A DNA stretch of 34,581 bases from Planctomycetota bacterium. Lineage in GTDB: Bacteria; Planctomycetota; UBA1135; JAKEFM01. Positions within the stretch are counted from its first letter, which is position 1. Every line of letters starts with the position of its first letter. The notes below the pieces were generated by a model. That model was given only the letters and a program-made list of their open reading frames with translations. It did no database searches and had not been told where the DNA came from. The position numbers and the translations under genes were made by a program. The stretch is taken from positions 1 through 34,581 of the forward strand of contig JAKEFM010000083.1 in NCBI GenBank assembly GCA_022616055.1, given 5' to 3'. This document shows, piece by piece, positions 24,160-31,445 of this stretch.

Positions 24160-25068
24160 CTAGCGAACCGCGGAGGACGCGACGCCCCTCCGCGAGCGGG
24201 TCGAGCGCAAGAGGACCAGGCCCGCCAGGCCGAGCCATCCGCAGATCCCGGCGGCGCGGGACGGGACGGTCGCCCGGTCCGGCCGGCTTTCTGCAGGAAG
24301 GGGATCCGACTCCAGGAGCGCGGCGAGAGCGGGATCTCCGTGGGCGACTCCCTCCTCGTCGAAGACCACGGTCCGGCCGGCCCGGAGCGATTCGAGGATC
24401 GAAGCCGGGCGGTTCTCCCGGACGAACACGTAGGTCCTGCTGGCGCCCAGACCCGCCCCGAAGTGGTAGTCCGAGGATCCCACGGCGGCGAACGGGCGGC
24501 CGCGGGACCGGCCTCGCTCGTAGAACGCGGAGAGACCGGGCCTCCCTCCGGGGGAGACATGGACGAGGGGGTGCAGAACCTCGCTTCCGTCGAGCGTGTC
24601 GATCGCCTCCTCGAAGGCCGGCCAGGAGATCGCCACCGGATGCGCGGCGATCGCGACGCCTCCCTGGCGGTGGACCTCCTCGATCGCCTCGGTCGCCGGC
24701 TGGTTCCAGGGAACGCTCGCCTCGATCCCCACCGCGATCAGGTGATAGTCCCAGGAGGTGATCTCCTCTCCCACGAGGACCGTCGGCCCGCCGATCCGCC
24801 TCGAGAACCAGCGGCCGAGCTTCGCCGCCCAGACCTGGGCGTGGTTCGTGATCGCGAAGGCGTCCAGGCCTCGACGCCGGGCCTCGAGCACGAGTTCCCA
24901 GGGCGGGAGGGCGCCGTCGGCGGAGAAGGAGTGGACGTGGAAGTCCGCGGCGAGGACCTGCAACCCGCCGCGGTAGAGGGGCGGACGCGGGGGAACTCCG
25001 TCGAGGAGCGTTCCCGCGAGGCCGCCCAGGCCGAGGAGGACGCCGGAAACGGCTCGGGAAGAGATCAA
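24160..25068 (-). CDS. Membrane-anchored PHP-domain metal-dependent phosphoesterase
   Basis: 302 residues if it starts at the TTG at 25068, which overlaps the stop of the upstream membrane gene as TTGA; no ATG fits. The N-terminus is a hydrophobic helix (SGVLLGLGGLAGTLLDG), followed by the PHP metal-site motifs DFHVHSFSADG, ITNHAQ, VGEEIT, IAAHPVAI and GSSDYHFG. Near the C-terminus a second hydrophobic segment (ICGWLGLAGLVLL) is followed by Arg residues. PHP enzymes hydrolyse phosphate esters; the substrate is unknown. Its likely placement is on the outer face of the membrane, coupled with the neighbouring membrane protein. Confidence 0.85.
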   Translation of the reverse strand: MISSRAVSGVLLGLGGLAGTLLDGVPPRPPLYRGGLQVLAADFHVHSFSADGALPPWELVLEARRRGLDAFAITNHAQVWAAKLGRWFSRRIGGPTVLVGEEITSWDYHLIAVGIEASVPWNQPATEAIEEVHRQGGVAIAAHPVAISWPAFEEAIDTLDGSEVLHPLVHVSPGGRPGLSAFYERGRSRGRPFAAVGSSDYHFGAGLGASRTYVFVRENRPASILESLRAGRTVVFDEEGVAHGDPALAALLESDPLPAESRPDRATVPSRAAGICGWLGLAGLVLLRSTRSRRGVASSAVR

Positions 25069-25673
25069 ATCCCGATCTTTCCGAAGAGCCGGGGCCAGAG
25101 CTGGTCCGAGAGGAGGAAGAAGAGGGCGATCGACCCCCACAGGAGGGCGTCGTGAAGAGCGAGGCCCGCGAGGGAGCGCGGGATCGTGAGGCCCAGCGCG
25201 CCGCGGAAGAAACCGAACGTGAGCACCTGAGAGAGGAGCGCGGCCGCCAGGAGACTCGCGGGGAACAGGGACCCGGGTGAAGGAAGCGGGAGGCCGGGGG
25301 TCTCGGAAGGGAGGAAGACCACCGTTCCCGAGAGCGCGAGGAGCCACAGCGACCAGGGGAGGTTTCCGGCGAAGTAGAGGTCGACGAGCCGGGGGGTGGG
25401 GAACGGCCTGGCGCGGAGGAGCTTCGTGACGGCGGATACGACCGCGACCTGCAGGGCGGGCACGAAGGCCCAGCAGACCGTGGTGCTCAGGGCGAGAGGG
25501 AGGACGACGCGTCCCGTCGTGACCAGGGAGAGGAACCCTCCGAGGAGGAGGGCGTGGATGAGGGGTCGCTGGAGGAGCAGCCACTCCCCTCGCCCTTCGG
25601 CTTCCAGCGCAAGTTCGCGATAGCCGGAGACCGGACGAAGCACCACCCGGAGTTCCGGTGCCCAGGCGCTCAC
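25065..25673 (-). CDS. Five-helix integral membrane protein of unknown function
   Basis: 202 residues if it starts at GTG 25673 (MSAWAPELRVVLRPVSGYRE); an open Arg-rich extension upstream is judged non-coding. The ribosome site is weak, so the start is uncertain. Five hydrophobic helices can be seen: around LIHALLLGGFLSLV, STTVCWAFVPALQVAVV, WSLWLLALSGTVVFL, ASLLAAALLSQVLTF and DALLWGSIALFFLL. The layout resembles Yip1-like small membrane proteins, without firm assignment. It is translationally coupled to the PHP phosphoesterase and divergent from the serpin; 264 nt lie between it and the serpin start. Confidence 0.7.
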   Translation of the reverse strand: MSAWAPELRVVLRPVSGYRELALEAEGRGEWLLLQRPLIHALLLGGFLSLVTTGRVVLPLALSTTVCWAFVPALQVAVVSAVTKLLRARPFPTPRLVDLYFAGNLPWSLWLLALSGTVVFLPSETPGLPLPSPGSLFPASLLAAALLSQVLTFGFFRGALGLTIPRSLAGLALHDALLWGSIALFFLLSDQLWPRLFGKIGI

Positions 25674-25937
25674 GCCCCGGGAGCCCGCCGGCTTCGGAGT
25701 CCGCCGCCCGACAGCCGGCGATGGGGGATCGCGGACGAGGTCTGCGCGCGCATGCGGCCGGACGCACCCGCTACAGGACGCCGGAGCCCTGCGCAAGCGC
25801 TGCCGTGGCGAGCGCGAGCCGGCCCGCCGGAGAGATCGGCCGCTCGCGTCCTGGACGCGTTCGGAGACGCTCGCTAGGTTCCGCCCGGTCGAACCGTCGA
25901 GCAAGGCCGGGCGCGCGACCGGCTGGAAGGGAGTCCC

Positions 25938-27179
25938 ATGGCAGACTTCGGATCGAGGCTCCGCAGGCTCTTCGGCGGGGGAGGAGGCGCGAGCGCCTCC
26001 TCGGAGGAAGCGAGCGATCCGGCGACGGCGCCGGATCCGTTCGCCGAGGGGAACGACGACTTCGCCCTCGCCCTCCACGGGTCATTGCGGCAGCGACCCG
26101 GCAACCTGTTCTTCTCCCCCTTCAGCGTCCGCGCGGCCCTCGCGATGGCCTATGCCGGGGCGAGGGGCGAGACGGCGCGGGAGATGCGCGAGGCGCTGCG
26201 GTTGCGGCTGCCGGACGAGGATCTGCACCCCGCCTTCGCGCAGGCGGTCCAGCGGCTCAGGGCCGCGAGGGAAGTCGAAATCGCCATCGCGGACTCGCTC
26301 TGGAGCCAGGAGGGCTCCCCGCTCGAGACCGCGTTCCTCGAACGGATCGGCCGGCACTACGGCGGAGGGGCGAATCCGGTCGATTTCCGCCGCCGCATCG
26401 AGGACGCCCGGACGACCATCAATCGCTGGGTCGAGGCGGAGACGCGGCAGAGGATCCGGGACCTCATCCCCCCGGGCGGCCTGGACTCGGAGACGCGACT
26501 GGTCGTGGCGAACGCGGTCTTCTTCAAGGGGCTCTGGGAGCGCCAGTTCCCGAGGAAAGCGACGCGCGAGGAGGCGTTCCGGCTGGAAGGGGGAGGAACG
26601 GTTCGGGCGCCACTGATGCGCCAGCGTGCTCCGGTCGGTTACGTCCAGGCCGACGGATACCAGGCGGTGGACCTCCCCTACCGGGGCGGCGAGCTCTCGA
26701 TGCTCGTGCTCCTCCCCGACCGGGTGGACGGGATCCGGGATCTCGAGGGAACGATCTCCGGACGACTGGTCCGGAACTGCGCGGCCAAGATGAGCGACCG
26801 CGAAGTCGACCTCCTCCTGCCGCGATTCAAAGTGACCTGGGGAACCGTCGACCTCCGCGGGTCGCTCGCCGCGCTCGGCATGGCGCTCGCCTTCAACCGC
26901 TCCAAGGCCGACCTCTCCGGGATCAACGGGCTCAAGCCCCCCCACGAGGACGCGCTCTTCTTCGCGGCCGTCTTCCACAAGGCCTTCGTCGACGTGAACG
27001 AGGAAGGGACGGAGGCCGCGGCCGCGACGGCGGCGGTCGTGACGCGGGGCATGGCGGCTCCGGCGCCGCCCGTGCCGGTCTTCCGGGCCGACCACCCCTT
27101 CCTCTTCGCGATCCGCGACCGGAGGAGCGGGGCGATCCTCTTCCTCGGGCGCATGGCCGACCCGAGCCGGGAGAACTGA
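25938..27179 (+). CDS. Serpin family protease inhibitor
   Basis: 413 residues with a nearly complete serpin fold: FALALHGSLRQRPGNLFFSP, FSVRAALAMAYAGARGETA, VVANAVFFKGLWERQF, AVDLPYRGGELSMLVLLP, the hinge NEEGTEAAAAT and DHPFLFAIRDRRSGAILFLG. The small-residue hinge is characteristic of inhibitory serpins. Counting from E355 as P17 puts G371 at P1 with R370 as P2 and M372 as P1', so a trypsin-like target (Arg) is possible if the loop is shifted by one. No signal peptide is seen; the N-terminus is a basic then Gly/Ser-rich tail, suggesting a cytoplasmic location or unconventional export. The start is the ATG at 25938; GGAAGGGAG is upstream. Confidence 0.96.
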   Translation: MADFGSRLRRLFGGGGGASASSEEASDPATAPDPFAEGNDDFALALHGSLRQRPGNLFFSPFSVRAALAMAYAGARGETAREMREALRLRLPDEDLHPAFAQAVQRLRAAREVEIAIADSLWSQEGSPLETAFLERIGRHYGGGANPVDFRRRIEDARTTINRWVEAETRQRIRDLIPPGGLDSETRLVVANAVFFKGLWERQFPRKATREEAFRLEGGGTVRAPLMRQRAPVGYVQADGYQAVDLPYRGGELSMLVLLPDRVDGIRDLEGTISGRLVRNCAAKMSDREVDLLLPRFKVTWGTVDLRGSLAALGMALAFNRSKADLSGINGLKPPHEDALFFAAVFHKAFVDVNEEGTEAAAATAAVVTRGMAAPAPPVPVFRADHPFLFAIRDRRSGAILFLGRMADPSREN

Positions 27180-27296
27180 CTCGATCGGGGGCCCGGAGTT
27201 CCCAGCCTCGACGGGCTCTGCCGGACAGGGTCGCCGAGGGTCGGATCCCTCGCCTAGACTCCGAGGTCCCCGAGGTAGTCCTGGGAGCCGGAGCCC

Positions 27297-28376
27297 ATGT
27301 CGAAGACCCATTCCGATCCCGCGAAGGCCGAGGCGTTCGCCGCCCGGCTCCTGACCGTCCTCAACGACGGGGCCCTCTGCCTGATGGTCTCCGTCGGGCA
27401 CCGGACCGGCCTCTTCGACGGCCTCCGCGGGCTTCCTCCCTCGACTTCGGAGGAGATCGCGGCGAAGGCGGGGCTGAACGAGCGCTACGTCCGCGAGTGG
27501 CTCGGCGCGATGGTCACCGGGGGCGTGGTCGAGGTTGATCCGGCGACCGGCCGCTACTCCCTGCCGGCGGAGCACGCCGCCTACCTCACCCGCGCGGCGG
27601 CGGCGGACAACCTCGCGGCCTTCACGCAGTACATCGCCCTGCTCGGGGGCGTCGAGGACGACATCGTCGAGTGCTTCCGGAAGGGAGGGGGCGTCCCCTA
27701 CGAGAGGTACCCCCGCTTCCACGCCGTGATGGCGGAGGACAGCGGGCAGTCCGTCCTTTCCTCCCTCGAGTCGCACATCCTCCCCCTCGTGCCGGGGCTG
27801 ACGGAACGGCTCGACCGCGGGATCGACGTGCTCGACGTCGGGTGCGGCGCCGGCCGCGCGCTGAACCGGATGGCCGAGCTCTACCCGAGGAGCCGGTTCG
27901 TCGGCCTGGACCTCTCGGAGGAGGCGGTCGGGCTCGCCCGCGCCGAGGCGTCGCGAAAGCGCCTGGGGAACGCCGAGTTCGAGGCGGTCGACCTGGGCGA
28001 CTTCGACGAGACCGCGGAGCCCGGGCGGTACGACTTCATCACGACCTTCGATGCCGTCCACGACCAGGCGCGCCCGCTGCGCGTCCTGCGCGGCATCCAC
28101 CGGGCGCTCAAGCCCGACGGCGTCTACCTGATGCAGGACATCAAGGGATCGAGCCGGGTCGAGAAGAATGTCGGCCACCCGATCGGCACGTTCCTCTACA
28201 CGGTCTCCTGCATGCACTGCATGACCGTCTCCCTCGCGCAGGACGGGGAGGGGCTGGGGGCGATGTGGGGGGAGGAGAGGACGCGCGAGTACCTGGAGCG
28301 TGCCGGCTTCCGCACCGTCGAGAAGCGGGAGCTCGCCCACGACATCCAGAACAACTGGTATGTCGTGAGGAAGTGA
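27297..28376 (+). CDS. SAM-dependent methyltransferase with N-terminal winged helix (Rv2258c-like)
   Basis: 359 residues. The N-terminal part (about 15-100) is a winged-helix-like dimerisation region (SVGHRTGLFDGL, NERYVREWLGAM). The methyltransferase core has motif I VLDVGCGAGRAL, motif II acidic strand FVGLDLS and the post-I region YDFITTFDAVHDQ. The C-terminal part carries an unusual SCMHCMTV (Cys-x2-His-Cys) and ends LAHDIQNNWYVVRK. This architecture matches the mycobacterial Rv2258c type of small-molecule methyltransferase; the substrate is unknown. The ATG at 27297 has GGAG five nt upstream. It stands between the serpin and the CHAD-CYTH gene with no overlap. Confidence 0.9.
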   Translation: MSKTHSDPAKAEAFAARLLTVLNDGALCLMVSVGHRTGLFDGLRGLPPSTSEEIAAKAGLNERYVREWLGAMVTGGVVEVDPATGRYSLPAEHAAYLTRAAAADNLAAFTQYIALLGGVEDDIVECFRKGGGVPYERYPRFHAVMAEDSGQSVLSSLESHILPLVPGLTERLDRGIDVLDVGCGAGRALNRMAELYPRSRFVGLDLSEEAVGLARAEASRKRLGNAEFEAVDLGDFDETAEPGRYDFITTFDAVHDQARPLRVLRGIHRALKPDGVYLMQDIKGSSRVEKNVGHPIGTFLYTVSCMHCMTVSLAQDGEGLGAMWGEERTREYLERAGFRTVEKRELAHDIQNNWYVVRK

Positions 28377-28552
28377 GGCGGAGGAGCGGCCCCCCCCTGA
28401 CCTGGAGCGACTCAAGAAGGCCGCCGCCGGAGTCGAAGAGCGGCCGTACCGCGCCCTTGAATTCGGGCCCCGGCCGATGAACCTGTGGCATCGAGTCGCG
28501 GCCCCGGCGAACCCGGGCGCGGCGACGCCGATCCTCCGACGAACGAGATTCG

Positions 28553-29992
28553 ATGACCGACCGGGACGCCCTGCTCGAACGGCCGCCGGAGGCCGCGATC
28601 CGGATCCTCGCCCTCCCCTTCCTCGACGGGGCGGCCGCCGCGGCGGGGCTCCTCGAGTCGGACGGCCATCCCGAGGCGCTCCACGATTTCCGCGTCTCGC
28701 TCCGGCGGCTGCGCACCCTCCTCAAGGCCTACCGCGCCCTGCTCCGGGACAGCGTGTCGAGGAAGCAGGCGCGGGCGCTGCGGGACCTCGCCCGGAGCAC
28801 CGGCGCGGCCCGCGACGCGGAGGTCCAGCTCGAGTGGCTCGTGGCGCAGGAGAAGGAGGTCAAGCCCGCCGCGCGGAAGGCCCTCGCGTGGCTGGTGGAG
28901 AAGGTCGAAGGGCGACGGCAGGCCGCGTACGCGGCCGTGCGGGGCGAGGTGCTCCGGAAGTTCCGGGACCTCGAGGGGGACCTGCGCGGCGGCCTTTCCC
29001 GCTACGAGGCCACTCTCGCCCCTGATCCCGCCCGGGCCACCTTCGCCCTGGCCGCGGCGAAGAAGGTGCGGTCCGCCGGGACCGACCTGGTCGCCGCGAT
29101 CGAGGCCGTGCGGGCCCCGACCGATGTGGAGGAGGCGCACCGCGCGCGCATCCTCGCCAAGCGGTTCCGCTATCTCCTCGAGTCGCTCCAGGGCACGTCG
29201 GTGGGGGAGCCCTCGGATCGCCTCGTCCGCTCGGCGAAGGCGCTGCAGGAGGTCCTGGGGAAGCTCCATGACATGCACGTCCTCGCCGGGGAGATCGCCT
29301 CCTCCCTGGTCGAGACGGCGGCCGAACGCGCCCGAACGCTCCACGAGGCGCTCTACTCCGCCGAACCCGCCCTCCCCTCCCGGGACCTCCGGTCGGGGAT
29401 CCTGGCGATCGACCGGCTCGTCCGCGACCGGGTGGAGGCGCTCTTCGACGAGCTTCACGCGCTCTGGCCGATCGGGCAGCCCGGGACGTTCCCGGCCGAG
29501 GTGGAGGCGCTCGCCGGGGCGCTCGCCCGCCACCGCGGCCGCGATGCGGGAACCGGACGCCGGTTCCTCCTCGCCTCCCTCCCCAGGATCGAGGCCGCGC
29601 CGATCGACATCGCGCAGGGGTGGCTCCCCGGCCGGACGCTCCGGGAGCGTCTCGAGCGGGTGGCCTCCGGCGGCGAGGAGCGCTTCTACCGTGCCGTGCA
29701 GGCCAGATCCGGCGGGGGGCGGACGGAGCTGCGGGAGGAAGCGAGCCGCGAGGTGTTCGAGCGGCTCTGGCCGCTCACCGAAGGGCGCCAGGTGCGGAAG
29801 CGGAGGTACCGGATCGCCGACGGGGACCTGGAGTGGGAGGTCGACGAGTTCCTCGACCGGGAGCTCGTCCTCGCGGAGATCGCCGCGCACGCCCCGGGCG
29901 TGGAGATGGAGTTCCCGGATTGGCTGCGGGCGCACGTCGTGCGCGAGGTCACCGGCGAGGACCCGTACCTGGACGAGGGCCTCGGACGTTGA
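28553..29992 (+). CDS. CHAD-CYTH domain protein (reversed order, degenerate CYTH site)
   Basis: 479 residues. The N-terminal CHAD domain (about 15-300) has the conserved basic pattern LHDFRVSLRRLRTLLKAY and, later, ARILAKRFRYLLESL, which in this family binds polyphosphate. The C-terminal CYTH (triphosphate tunnel) domain spans about 333-475, with RRFLLASLP, IAQGWLPGR, VRKRRYRI, EWEVDEF and EFPDWLRAHVVREVTG. The usual order is CYTH then CHAD. Three normally acidic or basic catalytic positions are changed: the N-terminal ExExK appears as GTGRR, the Lys of the central strand is Gln (YRAVQ), and AExE is AEIA. It may therefore bind rather than hydrolyse. Its stop overlaps the Nudix start (TTGA). 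Confidence 0.88.
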   Translation: MTDRDALLERPPEAAIRILALPFLDGAAAAAGLLESDGHPEALHDFRVSLRRLRTLLKAYRALLRDSVSRKQARALRDLARSTGAARDAEVQLEWLVAQEKEVKPAARKALAWLVEKVEGRRQAAYAAVRGEVLRKFRDLEGDLRGGLSRYEATLAPDPARATFALAAAKKVRSAGTDLVAAIEAVRAPTDVEEAHRARILAKRFRYLLESLQGTSVGEPSDRLVRSAKALQEVLGKLHDMHVLAGEIASSLVETAAERARTLHEALYSAEPALPSRDLRSGILAIDRLVRDRVEALFDELHALWPIGQPGTFPAEVEALAGALARHRGRDAGTGRRFLLASLPRIEAAPIDIAQGWLPGRTLRERLERVASGGEERFYRAVQARSGGGRTELREEASREVFERLWPLTEGRQVRKRRYRIADGDLEWEVDEFLDRELVLAEIAAHAPGVEMEFPDWLRAHVVREVTGEDPYLDEGLGR

Positions 29993-30462
29993 AGGGCTCC
30001 CGTTTCAAGCGCACGGTGATGCAGCGGCTCGCCGCGCGGGCGCGGCGCCTGCTGCACGGCCGCGGCAACGGATGGTGGGTGTCCGCCGGGGGCCTCGTCT
30101 TCAACGCCCGGCAGGAGGTGGCCCTGATCCGGCAGGGGAGGCGCTGGACCTTCCCCAAGGGCCGGCGCGATCCGGGCGAGGCGCTCGACGCCACCGCTCG
30201 CCGGGAGGTGCGCGAGGAGACGGGCCTGCGGGCGCGCATCCTCGACTACCTCGGCATGCTGGAGGGGCTCCGTCACGAGACCCACTACTACCTGATGGCG
30301 CTCGAGGCGGAGGGCGACGACCACGACGACGAGGTCGACAAGGTGCGCTTCTTCTCCGCGAAGAAGGCGCGGCGCCTGCTCGATTCTGGCGCCGACCGCC
30401 GACTCCTCGGCCACGCGCTCGACGCGCTGGAGGAGCGCGAATCGCGGCGGAAGGGCGCCTGA
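29989..30462 (+). CDS. Nudix hydrolase
   Basis: 157 residues if it starts at TTG 29989, overlapping the CHAD-CYTH stop; GTG 30016 or ATG 30019 are shorter alternatives. It contains a perfect Nudix box G-x5-E-x7-R-E-V-x-E-E-T-G-L from G58 to L80 (KGRRDPGEALDATARREV, then REETGL). The preceding FPKG and the strand HETHYYLMALEAE recall the Ap4A and diphosphoinositol polyphosphate phosphohydrolase branch, but substrate assignment is not secure. Coupling to a polyphosphate-binding CHAD protein suggests a role in (poly)phosphate or nucleotide pyrophosphate metabolism. It converges on the inositol oxygenase gene, 26 nt away. Confidence 0.92.
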   Translation: MKGSRFKRTVMQRLAARARRLLHGRGNGWWVSAGGLVFNARQEVALIRQGRRWTFPKGRRDPGEALDATARREVREETGLRARILDYLGMLEGLRHETHYYLMALEAEGDDHDDEVDKVRFFSAKKARRLLDSGADRRLLGHALDALEERESRRKGA

Positions 30463-30488
30463 CGGACGCGGGGCCCGCGCGGCCGAGC

Positions 30489-31289
30489 TCACCAGGCGAG
30501 GGGCTTCGGGAAGGCCTCCGCGACCCGCTCGCGATACTCGGGCACGAGCCGGGCGAGGTCCGGGGCGCCCCCCCCCTTGGAGTAGAGGTCGAAGGGCTGG
30601 AACGCCTTCACCCACCGGAACATCCTCCGGTCGTGGTCGGAGAGGAGGTGGTCGTAGGCGCCGTGCTGGTGCTGCGCGTAGAAGGAGTGGTAGCGGACGA
30701 CGTAGAGGGCCTCCTCGGGGAGGTGCTCCTTCAGCACGTGGTACAGGTACTCGTCGTGGCCCCAGGACAGGTGGACGCGCGCGAGGCCCGCGCCCTCGGC
30801 GTAGATGCCGGTCGGGGTCCGGTACTCCGGGACGCGCGAATCGGGGTTCTCCGCGAAGCACTCGGGGAAGACGACCGCCTCGGAGAAGCGGCAGCCGACG
30901 GGGAAGGTGTCGCCCACCACGGCCCACTGGGGCTCGCCGAAGAGGCAAAGGAGCTTGCCGAGGTCGTGGACGAGGCCGGTCAGGACGAGCCAGGGAGGCT
31001 GCCCGGCGCGGCGCAGGGCCTCCGCCGTCTGGAGGAGGTGTCCGAGCTGGGAGAGGCCCGTGTCGGGATCGCTCTCGTCGACCAGCGTGTCGAGCCATTC
31101 GAGCGCCTCCCAGACGCCCATGCGCCGCCGGTCGAGCCGCAGGTACTCGCGCTTCTTGGCGAGGACGAAGGCGAGCGTCTGGCGCCGGTGCTGCTCGCGG
31201 TAGAACGCGCGCACGCCGTCGCTCGAGGCGGCGTAGTCCCGGAAGTCGCGGGGCGGTCCTCCGGAGCCTTCGGGCGTCGCGCCTGACAT
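30489..31289 (-). CDS. myo-Inositol oxygenase
   Basis: Cleaves myo-inositol with O2 to D-glucuronate using a di-iron centre. The 266-residue length is close to animal and plant enzymes. All expected iron ligands are visible: H84 (LGHLLQTAE), H108 and D109 (GLVHDLGK), H178 (WGHDEYLY), H201 (RYHSFY) and D234 (FDLYSK). Other family hallmarks are AFYREQHRRQT, MGVWEALEWLDTLVDESDPD, VVGDTFPVGC and FPECFAENPD. The substrate-side segment after HSFY reads AQHQHGAYDHL instead of the usual PWHTGG form. The ATG at 31289 has an excellent GGGGAGGAG. It is the last gene of a minus-strand set with alkaline phosphatase and lies 156 nt downstream of it; no uronate isomerase or inositol transporter is in the window. 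Confidence 0.95.
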   Translation of the reverse strand: MSGATPEGSGGPPRDFRDYAASSDGVRAFYREQHRRQTLAFVLAKKREYLRLDRRRMGVWEALEWLDTLVDESDPDTGLSQLGHLLQTAEALRRAGQPPWLVLTGLVHDLGKLLCLFGEPQWAVVGDTFPVGCRFSEAVVFPECFAENPDSRVPEYRTPTGIYAEGAGLARVHLSWGHDEYLYHVLKEHLPEEALYVVRYHSFYAQHQHGAYDHLLSDHDRRMFRWVKAFQPFDLYSKGGGAPDLARLVPEYRERVAEAFPKPLAW

Positions 31290-31370
31290 GGACGCTCCTC
31301 CCCGGAGCCCTCGGCCGGACTGTAGCACGGGACGCGCGATTCCGCGCGCGCGGGGTCCCGGCAAGAAGGC

Positions 31371-31407
31371 GGGGCGGACCGCCGGCTCGAGCGCGGCGGC
31401 CCGCCCC
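31371..31407 (-). terminator. Strong hairpin between alkaline phosphatase and inositol oxygenase
   Basis: GGGGCGGACCGCCG (31371-31384) pairs with CGGCGGCCCGCCCC (31394-31407) with one mismatch in 14 and a 9-nt loop. On the minus strand it follows the alkaline phosphatase stop by 38 nt and is trailed by GCCTTCTTGCC. It probably ends or attenuates the phosphatase transcript ahead of the inositol oxygenase gene, which then needs its own promoter in the remaining 80 nt. Confidence 0.55.
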
Positions 31408-31445
31408 TGGGGGGTGATCCCCTCCCGCGTCTTCGACGCCGCCTT

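Noticed and set aside
26082..28415. Minus-strand frame opposite serpin and methyltransferase
   Set aside because: Low-complexity Arg/Asp/Glu/Val translation without motifs; both plus-strand genes are strongly supported.
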